A DNA stretch of 64,000 nt from an uncultured Roseovarius sp. Its GTDB lineage: Bacteria; Pseudomonadota; Alphaproteobacteria; Rhodobacterales; Rhodobacteraceae. Below, one piece after another: positions 25,746 to 33,426 of this stretch (its first letter is position 1; each line of letters opens with the position of its first letter). The DNA is taken from positions 558,001 through 622,000 of the forward strand of contig CANMBU010000002.1 in the NCBI GenBank assembly GCA_947496175.1, written 5' to 3'. Under the pieces are notes generated by a model, which ran no database searches, was not told where the DNA came from, and saw only the letters and a program-made list of their open reading frames with translations. A program made the translations under genes and the position numbers.

Positions 25746-26171
25746 CCAATCTCTCCCGCGCTGGGCGTTGACCTGATCTTTCACTCTAGAGCACGGATAC
25801 CAAACTTGCGACGTGCAAACACAAGCAACGAGCGTTAGTTGAAAAGTCGTGAATGCAACTGCATTGTCATCTCTAATGGCTTACTAAAGACCGGTTTCCA
25901 AAATTCAGAAATGGCGCGCTTTACGCGCATCGTAACAGGCTTCCAAATCGTTTTTCAGATACGGCATCTGGCAGCCAGGATCAGGCGTCTTCTGTCGGTT
26001 CATGATCAAGCCGACGCATGCATTCTCAGTACGCGGCCCGCAGTGCGTTTTCGCATTCACTAAGGTCCGATTTCGTTGCATTCCTGATTTCCGCACAACG
26101 CGTTGTGACAGACGTTCATGCGAGGCTCAGCATCAAACCTCAGGGCTCAAAGCCGCAATCGCACACCGTTA
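25746..26171. other. Intergenic region without recognisable gene
   Basis: This 426-bp stretch lies between the antiporter start and the nusB stop. Short open frames exist on both strands (for example 25905-26096 on the minus strand) but have no SD, no homology I can recognise, and unusual composition. Promoter signals for the antiporter are expected near 25746-25830. I see no tRNA, terminator or repeat. Confidence 0.4.
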
Positions 26172-26645
26172 TCAAAACGCCTCGGGTTTGGCCTCTCGTG
26201 CTATGTGATCCAGCACAGCGTTCACAAAGCTGGCCTCCTTGCCTTCGGGGAAAAAGCTTTTGGCGATGTCGACAAACTCCGAGATCACCACCTTGGGAGG
26301 GGCCTCGCCCTCTAGCATCTCGGCGCCCGCAGCGCGGAAGAGAGCACGAACGGTCGGATCAATGCGATCAATTGGCCATTTGGCGACAAGCGCACGATCC
26401 GTCATCTGGTCGATCTTGGCTTGCCAGTTGACGGCCTGTTCCAGCAAAAGCTCAAACAGGTCGATGTCGCCCTCGGCCATCTCGATCCCGTCCTCCACCT
26501 CGGCGCCAAACCGGAAGTTGAGAAATTCCTGGCGCACCGCATCCACGCTTTGCCCAGAGTGTTCCATTTGAAACAGTGCCTGCACCGCATAAAGCCGCGC
26601 GGCGGAGCGCATCTTGCGTTTTTGGTTGCCGGAAAGCTCGGTCAT
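26172..26645 (-). CDS. nusB: Transcription antitermination factor NusB
   Basis: A 157-residue all-helical protein with the NusB pattern: ARLYAVQALFQMEHSG at the N-terminus, then RIDPTVRALFRAAGAEML, and the C-terminal VVISEFVDIAKSFFPEGKEASFVNAVLDHIAR. NusB binds boxA of rRNA leaders with S10 (NusE) and promotes antitermination. It overlaps the end of ribH by four bases (ATGA). The gene order ribB-ribH-nusB is standard in alphaproteobacteria. Confidence 0.95.
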   Translation of the reverse strand: MTELSGNQKRKMRSAARLYAVQALFQMEHSGQSVDAVRQEFLNFRFGAEVEDGIEMAEGDIDLFELLLEQAVNWQAKIDQMTDRALVAKWPIDRIDPTVRALFRAAGAEMLEGEAPPKVVISEFVDIAKSFFPEGKEASFVNAVLDHIAREAKPEAF

Positions 26646-27187
26646 GCCGTGGGATTGTCCTTAAGGCCACCGGCCAGTTTGTATTCTTCGGCAGATGGAA
26701 CAAAGCCCACGCCTTTGCGCGCGCCTCCCCATTTGCGTTCCAGCGCGATCAAATGCAGTGCAGCCGCAGCAGCGCCCGCACCTTTGTTCATCCGAGCGGG
26801 GTCGGCGCGTTCCAGGGCCTGATCGCGGTTTTCCACCGTCAGAATGCCATTGCCCACACACAAGCCTTGCAGACCCAACAGGGTGATCCCCCGGCTGCTG
26901 TCATTGCACACGGTCTCATAGTGCGTCGTGGCGCCGCGGATGACGCATCCCAAGGCAACATAGCCATCGAAATTGCTCATTCGTTCAGCCATGCCGATGG
27001 CGGTCGGGACCTCCAAGGCACCGGGTACCTCAACCAACTCATGCGTGCCGCCGGAGGCTTCGATCTCGGCGAGGGCGCCACTGATCAGCATATCGGCGAT
27101 ATCGCGATAGAATGGCGCGACGACAATCAACAGCTTCACCGGTTTGTCAAAAGTCGCGCGCGGCAGCGTATATTCTTTTTCGGCCAT
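26642..27187 (-). CDS. ribH: 6,7-dimethyl-8-ribityllumazine synthase
   Basis: A 181-residue lumazine synthase, the penultimate riboflavin step, joining the ribityl-aminouracil and the dihydroxybutanone phosphate made by RibB. Visible motifs are EVPGALEVPTAIGMAERM and FDGYVALGCVIRGATTHYETVCNDSSRGI, with the catalytic His in TTHYE. The enzyme forms pentamers or capsids. It sits between ribB (5-bp gap) and nusB (4-bp overlap) on the same strand. Confidence 0.96.
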   Translation of the reverse strand: MAEKEYTLPRATFDKPVKLLIVVAPFYRDIADMLISGALAEIEASGGTHELVEVPGALEVPTAIGMAERMSNFDGYVALGCVIRGATTHYETVCNDSSRGITLLGLQGLCVGNGILTVENRDQALERADPARMNKGAGAAAAALHLIALERKWGGARKGVGFVPSAEEYKLAGGLKDNPTA

Positions 27188-27192
27188 GCCGC

Positions 27193-28344
27193 TTATCCTT
27201 CACTCAATGGACGCGTGCCCACGATGGTAATCCCATAGGCATCAAGACCCAGATACCGTGTTTGCGGGCTATCGGTCACGAGAATCAGATCCTGGATGCC
27301 CATGGTCGACATGATCTGCGCCCCAAGCCCGGTTTGTTTGATGGTGCGCGGTCCGTCGTCTTCTTCCATCTCGGAGGCCAGACGGGGACGCGGTTGGCGG
27401 AACAGGAACACCGCGCCACGTCCTTCGGCGGCGATGATTTCCATCGCACGCGGCAGTTTGCCGGTGGGACGGCCAGTATCGGCCGCAAGGCCAATGCCCA
27501 AAACATCCTCCAGCGCATTCAGAGCATGGGTGCGGGCCAAAACAGGGCTGCCATCTGTGATGTCGCCTTTGGATAGGACAACATGTTCAGTACCTGTGAT
27601 CTGATCGGCAAAGATGCGCATATCCCAGTCTCCTCCATGAGAAGAATGCACAGTTTCATGCCGTACTTCCCGTACCAGGTTGTCATGCTTGTGCCTGTAA
27701 GCGATCAGATCAGAGATGGTGCCGATCTTCATGCTGTGCGCCTTGGCAAATTCCACCAGATCTGGGAGGCGCGCCATGGTGCCGTCTTCCTTCATGATCT
27801 CGCAGATGACCCCCGAAGGGTTAAGCTGGGCGAGCCGTGCGATATCAACGGCCGCTTCTGTGTGCCCGGCTCGGACCAGCACGCCGCCATTCTTTGCCCG
27901 CAACGGAAAAATATGCCCCGGGGTTGCAATATGCGCCTGGGTGTTCTGTTCATGGATGGCGGTGGCGACCGTCAGGGCGCGGTCCGCGGCGGAAATGCCG
28001 GTGCTGACGCCTTCGCGCGCCTCAATGCTTACGGTAAAAGCCGTCTCGTGGCGCGAGGAGTTGTTCACCGCCATCATCGGCAGACCGAGCCGGTCAATGC
28101 GCTCAGCCGTCATGGGCAGGCAAATCAGGCCACGTCCATGTGTGGCCATGAAATTGATGACCTCTGGCGTGGCAAACTCTGCCGGAATAACCAGATCGCC
28201 TTCATTCTCGCGATCCTCGTGATCCACAAGAATAAACATCCTTCCTGCCTGCGCCTCGGCAATGATCTCTTCGGTTGAAGAGATGGCCGCACGCAGCTCG
28301 GCCTCAATCGGCCCGGGCGTTTCGTAGGCTTGGATTTCCGACAT
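27193..28344 (-). CDS. ribB: 3,4-dihydroxy-2-butanone-4-phosphate synthase with degenerate GTP cyclohydrolase II domain
   Basis: A 383-residue RibBA-type protein. The N-terminal RibB part is complete: DHEDRENEGDLVIPAEFAT, GVSTGISAADRALT and RAGHTEAAVDIARLA. It makes the four-carbon riboflavin precursor from ribulose 5-phosphate. The C-terminal part is GCHII-like (VVLSKGDITDGSPVLARTHALNALEDVLG to GLGAQIMSTMGIQDLILVTD). However, the three zinc-binding cysteines of active RibA are absent, so it should not hydrolyse GTP; this is like the RibBX proteins of other alphaproteobacteria. The ATG at 28344 has a GGGGGATG-type SD. The longer frame to 28467 is unlikely. Confidence 0.93.
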   Translation of the reverse strand: MSEIQAYETPGPIEAELRAAISSTEEIIAEAQAGRMFILVDHEDRENEGDLVIPAEFATPEVINFMATHGRGLICLPMTAERIDRLGLPMMAVNNSSRHETAFTVSIEAREGVSTGISAADRALTVATAIHEQNTQAHIATPGHIFPLRAKNGGVLVRAGHTEAAVDIARLAQLNPSGVICEIMKEDGTMARLPDLVEFAKAHSMKIGTISDLIAYRHKHDNLVREVRHETVHSSHGGDWDMRIFADQITGTEHVVLSKGDITDGSPVLARTHALNALEDVLGIGLAADTGRPTGKLPRAMEIIAAEGRGAVFLFRQPRPRLASEMEEDDGPRTIKQTGLGAQIMSTMGIQDLILVTDSPQTRYLGLDAYGITIVGTRPLSEG

Positions 28345-28533
28345 TTCATCCCCCTGCGCATTGCAGGCCTGCCAGATACCGCAGGCTTGGGAGGATGGCC
28401 AGAGGGATATGTACCATTTCCCGGACGGAAAGCTTGAGTTAATTGCGCCGCATATTCGACCATTCACACAGCGTCACCCTTGTGGTGAAGCCTCTTTGTG
28501 CTATCTTTCGATTAGATACCCGAAAGGCGCGTC

Positions 28534-28869
28534 ATGCCTGAACTTATTCGACTATACATCGTCAATGTTATCATCGGCTTCTGCCTCGCGGCAGTTTTCG
28601 TGGCCATGTTGCTTTGGTTCAATGTCGCGAATCTGTGGCATCTTGTGACGCATTCGGACAAGGGGCTCTTGGCCGTGTTCCTGCTGTGGTTCTCCAACGG
28701 CATCATCTTTGCTGGCGTGCAGTTCGGTATCGCCGTGATGCGCCAGAAGGATGATGATGACGATGAGCCGCGCGGCGGTCTGGGTCAGCATGTCAATATG
28801 CGGCGTGAGCTCAAGACAATCCCAGTACGTGCCAATGAAGGCCGCGCGCCGTTCTGGCAGAAGAAGTAA
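28534..28869 (+). CDS. Small conserved membrane protein
   Basis: A 111-residue protein with two membrane helices (VNVIIGFCLAAVFVAMLLWF and LLAVFLLWFSNGIIFAGVQFGIAV), followed by an acidic DDDDDE stretch and a basic C-terminal tail (RRELKTIPVRANEGRAPFWQKK). No family name known to me. It is divergent from the ribB operon and shares a 190-bp promoter region with it. No operon partner downstream on this strand. Confidence 0.7.
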   Translation: MPELIRLYIVNVIIGFCLAAVFVAMLLWFNVANLWHLVTHSDKGLLAVFLLWFSNGIIFAGVQFGIAVMRQKDDDDDEPRGGLGQHVNMRRELKTIPVRANEGRAPFWQKK

Positions 28870-28961
28870 ATCCTGATTTTTGATACGAGGTTGTTTGCAT
28901 CCTGAAAGGGATGTGGTGTGACGGGACCACGCACAACCGTTTGGTTCTCTCATTCCCGAGG

Positions 28962-28977
28962 ACCTGTATATACAGGT
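28962..28977. repeat. Perfect 16-bp palindrome
   Basis: ACCTGTATATACAGGT is its own reverse complement. It resembles a shortened version of the enterobacterial LexA box but has only four bases between CTGT and ACAG, so it is not that site. It could be the operator of a dimeric regulator. Confidence 0.6.
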
Positions 28978-29152
28978 GGGCGCCAGGTAACCGGACCACG
29001 GCCCGGACAGAGCCAGCTCCCTCGGAATTGCTTAAGGCCACCGGAATGCAACCTGTCACGAGAAGGGCAGAACCCGTCACCCGATGTAGGTAAGCTGTGT
29101 GGGACAGTGGGGCAAGGGGGGGCGTGGTAAAAGCGTAAGCTCTTCGACCTTA

Positions 29153-29196
29153 AGCGTTTCGCGACTAACCTGAGACGCAGATGATCGCGAAACGCT
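29153..29196. repeat. Inverted repeat, 12-bp perfect arms
   Basis: The arms AGCGTTTCGCGA (29153-29164) and TCGCGAAACGCT (29185-29196) pair perfectly around a 20-base loop. No T run follows, so it is not a standard terminator. Could form a hairpin in RNA or act as a pair of binding half-sites. Confidence 0.6.
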
Positions 29197-29353
29197 GTAA
29201 CACAGTGCTTCAGCTTGGACACAGAACGCTTTGTTCACGAGCACAACTTGTCTTGACGCGTCCGAAGATCCACGCCCAGGCAGCCCTGAAACGGAGTTGT
29301 GCACTCCTGCTGCCGATAAACAACGCAGGCGTCAAAGATCATGTGCAAAGAGA

Positions 29354-30172
29354 TCACGCGTCCGCGGATGTCACGGCCCGCTGGTAGAGGTGCCATGTGG
29401 TGTGGCCAAGGATCGGCAGTGTAAAGATGAGGCCTAGAAACGCCGGCAGCATGGACGCCAGCATAGTGACCGAAATGATTGCCGCCCAGATGAGCATGAC
29501 ACCTGGGTTTTCCGTGACGACGCGAATGGACGTGAGCATGGCGGACACAAAGTCGATGTCGCGGTCGAGCAACATGGGCATGGCGACGACGGTCACCGAA
29601 AACAGAACTGCCGACAAAACTGCACCTGCACAGGTGCCAATGGCAAGGAAGGTCCAGCCCTCTGGTGTGAAGAACACGGTGTTCAAGAACCCGTCAAAAT
29701 CCGAGAAGGAGGCATCCTGCAGAATGATCGCCAGCCAAAGCCGAACCTGATACATCCACACCCAGAATATGAACAGCGTGACAAAGGCCATCCAGCCCAT
29801 TTCACGCTTATGCTGATTGGCCATGACAGTGAGGATATCAGACCAGCCAAAACGCTCTCCGGCCTGCAAACGGCGGGACATTTCATAAAGACCTGCGGCA
29901 GCGAAAGGCGCTATCAACGGAAAACCGACCATGGCAGGGATGATCATCCAGATCTTGCCAAGCCAGACAAGGCACCAAACAAAGAGAATGCCGAAAACAG
30001 CATAGAACAGGCCGAAGAAACCGCTCATCAGGGGGCGGGCCAGAAAGTCGGTCAACCCGGCCCTCAGCGAAGCGCTGATATCACCTGCCGTTACCTTGTT
30101 GACATTGAGCATGGCTCGCTGCTCCGGCGTCAGATTTTTCGGTGGTGTAGGTCTTATGGTTTTGGACGTCAT
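29354..30172 (-). CDS. DUF2189 domain membrane protein
   Basis: A 272-residue inner-membrane protein with six hydrophobic segments and the DUF2189 pattern: ISASLRAGLTDFLARPLMSGFFGLFYAVFG near the N-terminus, LIAPFAAAGLYEMSRRLQ in the first loop, and VVAMPMLLDRDIDFVSAMLTSIRVVTENPGVML later. The conserved family function is unknown; several members lie near respiratory or cytochrome oxidase genes, but none do here. The protein looks complete and stands alone as a transcription unit. Confidence 0.88.
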   Translation of the reverse strand: MTSKTIRPTPPKNLTPEQRAMLNVNKVTAGDISASLRAGLTDFLARPLMSGFFGLFYAVFGILFVWCLVWLGKIWMIIPAMVGFPLIAPFAAAGLYEMSRRLQAGERFGWSDILTVMANQHKREMGWMAFVTLFIFWVWMYQVRLWLAIILQDASFSDFDGFLNTVFFTPEGWTFLAIGTCAGAVLSAVLFSVTVVAMPMLLDRDIDFVSAMLTSIRVVTENPGVMLIWAAIISVTMLASMLPAFLGLIFTLPILGHTTWHLYQRAVTSADA

Positions 30173-30281
30173 AACACACTTCTCCCAGAGCGTGGAACCG
30201 TGCTGCTCTGTTCTTCAACAGGCCCGGTGGTGACACAGACATCTCTCATCCGGTCGGAAGTTTGCGACAGTGACGCATAAA

Positions 30282-30296
30282 GGCCAGAGCGTGGCC
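30282..30296 (-). terminator. Possible weak terminator after the ClpP-like gene
   Basis: The arms GGCCA (30282-30286) and TGGCC (30292-30296) form a short hairpin 30 bp past the stop at 30326. On the minus strand it is followed by TTTATG, a poor T tract. Weak support. Confidence 0.3.
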
Positions 30297-30325
30297 ATTA
30301 AGTTCGCTTGGCAGAGCCTCTTAAA

Positions 30326-31093
30326 TCATTGCGCATCTACACTCTCCACGACTCCAAATTTCCGCAACTCCTCGGGCAGCAGTACGTAAATTTCATCTGG
30401 CGGTGTGGTCAGCGCAGGAACCATGATCAGCGGGTTAATTCCCATCTCATCCAGATACAGCATCACCTCGCCCTGTCCCGCCTGAATGTCCTCGACCGCG
30501 AAAGATGCAGGCAGGAAGGTGCTTTCGCCGAAGTAATGCTGATGCACACCCACCTGCGCCTTGTCATGCACCTCGCGCTTCGCGCCACCCATGAGGATGT
30601 AGGGACAAGCGGAGTAGCAATATTCTCCGGGTAGCATTCGGGTGTTGATACCCGTTTGCCGGATGTAACGCCCCAGTTCCAATGCATCGCTTACAACCCC
30701 GCCGGGGGACTGCAAAACGAGCCACTCCGGCAAGGGCTGGGCATCTTGCAAGAGCTTGATCATACGGTCCGCGTCGCCCTCGCTCACGCCGCCTTCAAGG
30801 CGGTAGGTCGTATCCTCAACCTTGGTCAGCACAAGCCTGTCCGGCAGTTGTCCGGGATCCCGGGCCGGACGTGTGGCCGGGCGGTCGCGGTCGGGGTTGA
30901 ATACACGGCGCTGATCACCGGGACGCACCGGTTCAGTGAGGCGCGGGGCATCGGGTCCAAAGCCGGGCAGGGCAAGGCGCGCCTGTTGCACATCGCCCAG
31001 AACCAGAAAGGCGCCGATGGCCAGCTGAAAAACCAGAACAGTAGTGAGAACACGCGCAACCAGCGGGCCTTTGGGTTTTGGATTCTTGCTCAT
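30326..31093 (-). CDS. ClpP-like periplasmic/membrane-anchored protein (COG3904 type)
   Basis: A 255-residue protein. An N-terminal hydrophobic segment (VARVLTTVLVFQLAIGAFLVLG) is an anchor or uncleaved signal. A Pro/Arg-rich linker leads to a ClpP/crotonase-like domain from about residue 85: WLVLQSPGGVVSDALELGRYIR, then LPGEYCYSACPYILMGGAKR with the candidate catalytic Ser in YSAC, and VGVHQHYFG with a His. This is the layout of SDH-type serine proteases in the periplasm, though activity is not shown. Its start overlaps the stop of the upstream coiled-coil membrane gene, so the two are translated together. Confidence 0.75.
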   Translation of the reverse strand: MSKNPKPKGPLVARVLTTVLVFQLAIGAFLVLGDVQQARLALPGFGPDAPRLTEPVRPGDQRRVFNPDRDRPATRPARDPGQLPDRLVLTKVEDTTYRLEGGVSEGDADRMIKLLQDAQPLPEWLVLQSPGGVVSDALELGRYIRQTGINTRMLPGEYCYSACPYILMGGAKREVHDKAQVGVHQHYFGESTFLPASFAVEDIQAGQGEVMLYLDEMGINPLIMVPALTTPPDEIYVLLPEELRKFGVVESVDAQ

Positions 31094-32397
31094 GGCTTGG
31101 TGCCAGTTGGTTTGGTCCCGGTGATCGGACTGATCTTGCCGTCTTTGGGGTTTTCGGCAGGGGGGCGGCGTGTGTCACGCGGGGCTTCTTCTATCTCGCG
31201 CGAGATGGCAATGGCGGCGCGCAGCTCGGCCACGGTCAACGTGTCTTCCACCGCGCTGCCATCCCGCAGATGCCGGATCACGCTTTGGGTGATGGCGAGG
31301 ATCAGGACCAGCACGGCAGGCAGAAGGTCAATGGCAATCGCGCCCGCCCAGGAGGGGACGAAATTGCGGGCATAGAGGATCACGGCATCGGCTGAGGAAA
31401 TCGGGGTGTAGACGACCTCGGGGGCAGGCTCCAAAGCAGCGACATCCTGGGCTGCAGTCTCCAGCGTCGTGGCGCGTTGACCCAGAACCTCAAGCACGGA
31501 TGTAATTGTGGCGGCCTGATCGCTGCGTCCCTCAGCCGTGCGGCTGTCAAGTTCTGGCAACACCACCGAAGCAGCAAGGTCTTGCGCGGCGCGTTCAACG
31601 AGCGGAGCAACCGTGAGCTGCCGCATTTGCGTGATCAGACCCTGCAGGCGTACAGCAGCCTCGGAAAACTCGACCGAGCGGGCCTCGACCGGGCCGGGTT
31701 CAACCGTAAGCGCGCGCATCCGGCTGAGAATAGCATTGCCCTCGGCAAAGGCTGTCTCAACCAACGGAGACTGCTGGCCAATCTGCGCTTCAAGCGCACT
31801 CAGTTCCGCTGATTTCTGCCTCAACACACGAAAGACGGCCCCACGCCCGGCAAGGCCAGAGAGATTGCCTGTGGCTTCCTGTTCGCTGAGATCTTCAAAA
31901 GACTGCCGAACTCTCGCCACGTCACGTTCAAGCGCCTGGCCGGTCAGAGCGATTTCATGCGCGCGCTCCAGGCTTTGTTGATAATCCTGCACCGTCTTGG
32001 CCAAATGCTGTTCCACCGCCGCAGACCCTGCCAGCGCCGCAGCATTGAGCCAGCTCGACATGGCGACGATCGCGAGAGACCCCAGCCCCATAGCGCCCAG
32101 AAGAGCGACGCGCGCGCGCGCCGTGGTCACCGCCGGGTACAGGCGCAACAGGTAAGACCAGAAGACAAAGATGCCGACAGAGACTGCCACCGAATAGGCC
32201 AACGCGGCAAAGGTCGACAGCGCTCCGGTGTCATCGAGAAGGGAGGAAACCCCGAGATACGTATAGATGCCCGAGGCCACCGCCAGCACACCAAGCGCGG
32301 TCCCGGAAAACGTGTTGAGCCAGTCAATATGGCCTTCCAGCTCTTGCGCGTACCGCACCTGGCGCGCGCGCGCGCCGTCTTTTGAATTGTCAGACAT
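31090..32397 (-). CDS. Membrane protein with large coiled-coil domain
   Basis: A 435-residue protein of unknown family. Three membrane helices come first (SGTALGVLAVASGIYTYLG; FAALAYSVAVSVGIFVFW; ARVALLGAMGLGSLAIVAM). Then follows a soluble region of about 200 residues (about 125-330), rich in Ala, Glu, Gln and Arg and likely coiled coil (HLAKTVQDYQQSLERAHEIA, RQKSAELSALEAQIGQQ). A fourth helix (AGAIAIDLLPAVLVLILAI) is followed by a cytoplasmic tail with Pro/Lys. The middle domain probably faces the periplasm. Overlaps the ClpP-like gene by four bases (ATGA type), suggesting the two proteins act together. Confidence 0.75.
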   Translation of the reverse strand: MSDNSKDGARARQVRYAQELEGHIDWLNTFSGTALGVLAVASGIYTYLGVSSLLDDTGALSTFAALAYSVAVSVGIFVFWSYLLRLYPAVTTARARVALLGAMGLGSLAIVAMSSWLNAAALAGSAAVEQHLAKTVQDYQQSLERAHEIALTGQALERDVARVRQSFEDLSEQEATGNLSGLAGRGAVFRVLRQKSAELSALEAQIGQQSPLVETAFAEGNAILSRMRALTVEPGPVEARSVEFSEAAVRLQGLITQMRQLTVAPLVERAAQDLAASVVLPELDSRTAEGRSDQAATITSVLEVLGQRATTLETAAQDVAALEPAPEVVYTPISSADAVILYARNFVPSWAGAIAIDLLPAVLVLILAITQSVIRHLRDGSAVEDTLTVAELRAAIAISREIEEAPRDTRRPPAENPKDGKISPITGTKPTGTKP

Positions 32398-32516
32398 AGA
32401 CCCACTCCTGTGATGCCGACCCAGCCGTTCGAGTATGGAAACACGAGATGAAACATCAAGTCAGGCTCTCGTGATCGGCAGGGACTGCACAAAAAATAGG
32501 GGAAAGTCTTGTCAAT

Positions 32517-32531
32517 GTTCCCGGTATGTTC
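32517..32531 (+). promoter_or_regulatory. LexA box (GTTC-N7-GTTC)
   Basis: GTTC at 32517-32520, seven bases, then GTTC at 32528-32531. This is the exact direct-repeat LexA site of alphaproteobacteria. It lies 14 bp upstream of the mmcB ATG, where LexA would block transcription until DNA damage. mmcB is known to be SOS-induced in Caulobacter, so site and gene agree. Confidence 0.85.
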
Positions 32532-32545
32532 GTATATTTGGTGTC

Positions 32546-32995
32546 ATGCAGGATGTAGTCACAGCCTTGAACACTCAAAAACCCGGCCAGCTATTGGCGC
32601 GGGGCGTGTGCAGGCATTTGCTGAGCTATGATTTCGTCTGCGTCGAAGAATTTACGCCGGAACGGGGCAAGCGGGTGGATGTCATGGCGTTGGGTCCCAA
32701 AGGTGAGTTTTGGGTGGTGGAGTGCAAGTCAAGCCGGGCCGATTTTACCTCTGATGCCAAATGGGATGGGTATCTTGAATGGTGCGACCGCTATTTCTGG
32801 GCTGTGGATGAGGATTTCCCTACCGATCTTTTGCCCGAGGGCACGGGATTGATGATTGCCGATGCCTATGATGCGCAGATCATTCGTATGGCGCCCGAGA
32901 TCAAGCTTGCAGCGGCGCGGCGCACAGTCTTGACGCGCCGCTTTGCCCGGCACGCCGCTTTGAGGCTGCAATCTGCACGCGATCCAGGAGTTTAG
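32546..32995 (+). CDS. mmcB: DNA repair putative endonuclease MmcB
   Basis: A 149-residue protein of the MmcB family (formerly DUF1052). The PD-(D/E)xK nuclease core is visible in KRVDVMALGPKGEFWVVECKSS, giving the D and E-x-K residues. The Trp/Tyr-rich stretch WDGYLEWCDRYFWAVDEDFP follows, as in the family. In Caulobacter it belongs to the SOS response and is linked to mutagenic repair. I start it at ATG 32546; the LexA box just upstream supports this, because the longer frame (to 32435) would cover it. Confidence 0.93.
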   Translation: MQDVVTALNTQKPGQLLARGVCRHLLSYDFVCVEEFTPERGKRVDVMALGPKGEFWVVECKSSRADFTSDAKWDGYLEWCDRYFWAVDEDFPTDLLPEGTGLMIADAYDAQIIRMAPEIKLAAARRTVLTRRFARHAALRLQSARDPGV

Positions 32996-33040
32996 GGGCG
33001 TGTTTTCTACATAGACAACGCGCTGGTAAATGTGTGTTTT

Positions 33041-33229
33041 CTAGCTCTTGCGTGCCTCTGCCGCTTTTGCAGCCGCCAGAATTTCTTCGGCAATCTCGCG
33101 CGCCTCATCCGGGTCGAAATCCATCGGGATTTCAGCCTGGCCCGCCTCAATGAACAACCGCACCATCCCTTGATCAGTGGGGCCGATTTGCAAGTTGGCT
33201 TCGATATCGCGTTCGTCGTTGATGCCCAT
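33041..33229 (-). CDS. DUF6324 family small protein
   Basis: A 62-residue protein, MGINDERDIEANLQIGPTD to AKAAEARKS, fitting the short DUF6324 family found across Rhodobacterales. It has an acidic centre with a DFDPDEAREIAEEIL helix and no membrane segment. A GGGAG SD lies seven bases before the ATG. Function unknown. It is convergent with mmcB and divergent from the tRNA-His gene. Confidence 0.8.
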   Translation of the reverse strand: MGINDERDIEANLQIGPTDQGMVRLFIEAGQAEIPMDFDPDEAREIAEEILAAAKAAEARKS

Positions 33230-33346
33230 GGTGGTCTCCCAAAGTGCAATCCGGGCTTAGCGCCAAGACGCAAGTCGCGCAAGTCGCTTGGTCCGCTCAA
33301 AGAGTCTTGCAATCGAGCAGCGCAAAAGCTAAATCGACACCGCGTG

Positions 33347-33422
33347 CCGCCTTAGCTCAGTTGGTTAGAGCGCCTGATTGTGGATCAGGAGGTCCCCCGT
33401 TCGAGCCGGGGAGGTGGTACCA
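33347..33422 (+). tRNA. tRNA-His (anticodon GTG)
   Basis: A 76-base cloverleaf: acceptor GCCGCCT pairs with AGGTGGT, D arm GCTC...GAGC, anticodon stem CCTGA/TCAGG with loop TTGTGGA, T arm CCCCG-TTCGAGC-CGGGG, and encoded CCA at 33420-33422. The discriminator base is A73 and the base before position 1 is T, so G-1 is not encoded. This is the altered tRNA-His type known in a large alphaproteobacterial clade. First base pair is G-U. Confidence 0.96.
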
Positions 33423-33426
33423 CTCC

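Larger units (their letters stand above)
28870..29353. other. Palindrome-rich intergenic region, possible noncoding RNA or regulatory element
   Basis: 484 bp without a convincing gene. Two features stand out: a perfect 16-bp palindrome ACCTGTATATACAGGT at 28962-28977, and a perfect 12-bp inverted repeat at 29153-29164 and 29185-29196 with a 20-base loop. Short frames on both strands are rich in Pro, Gly and Cys and look non-coding. I tested it by eye for RNase P, 6S, tmRNA, SRP RNA and tRNA and found no match. It may hold an unannotated structured RNA. Confidence 0.4.

Noticed and set aside
25905-26096. 63-aa frame on the minus strand upstream of the antiporter
   Set aside because: No SD or family, odd composition; treated as non-coding.
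28345-28533. FMN riboswitch ahead of ribB
   Set aside because: The conserved RFN sequence blocks are absent from both strands.
28962-28977. Enterobacterial-type LexA box
   Set aside because: Only four bases separate CTGT and ACAG instead of eight, and this lineage uses GTTC-N7-GTTC.
28918-29222. Short frames (70 and 90 aa) in the 28870-29353 gap
   Set aside because: Pro/Gly/Cys/Arg-rich on both strands without SD; more like structured non-coding DNA.
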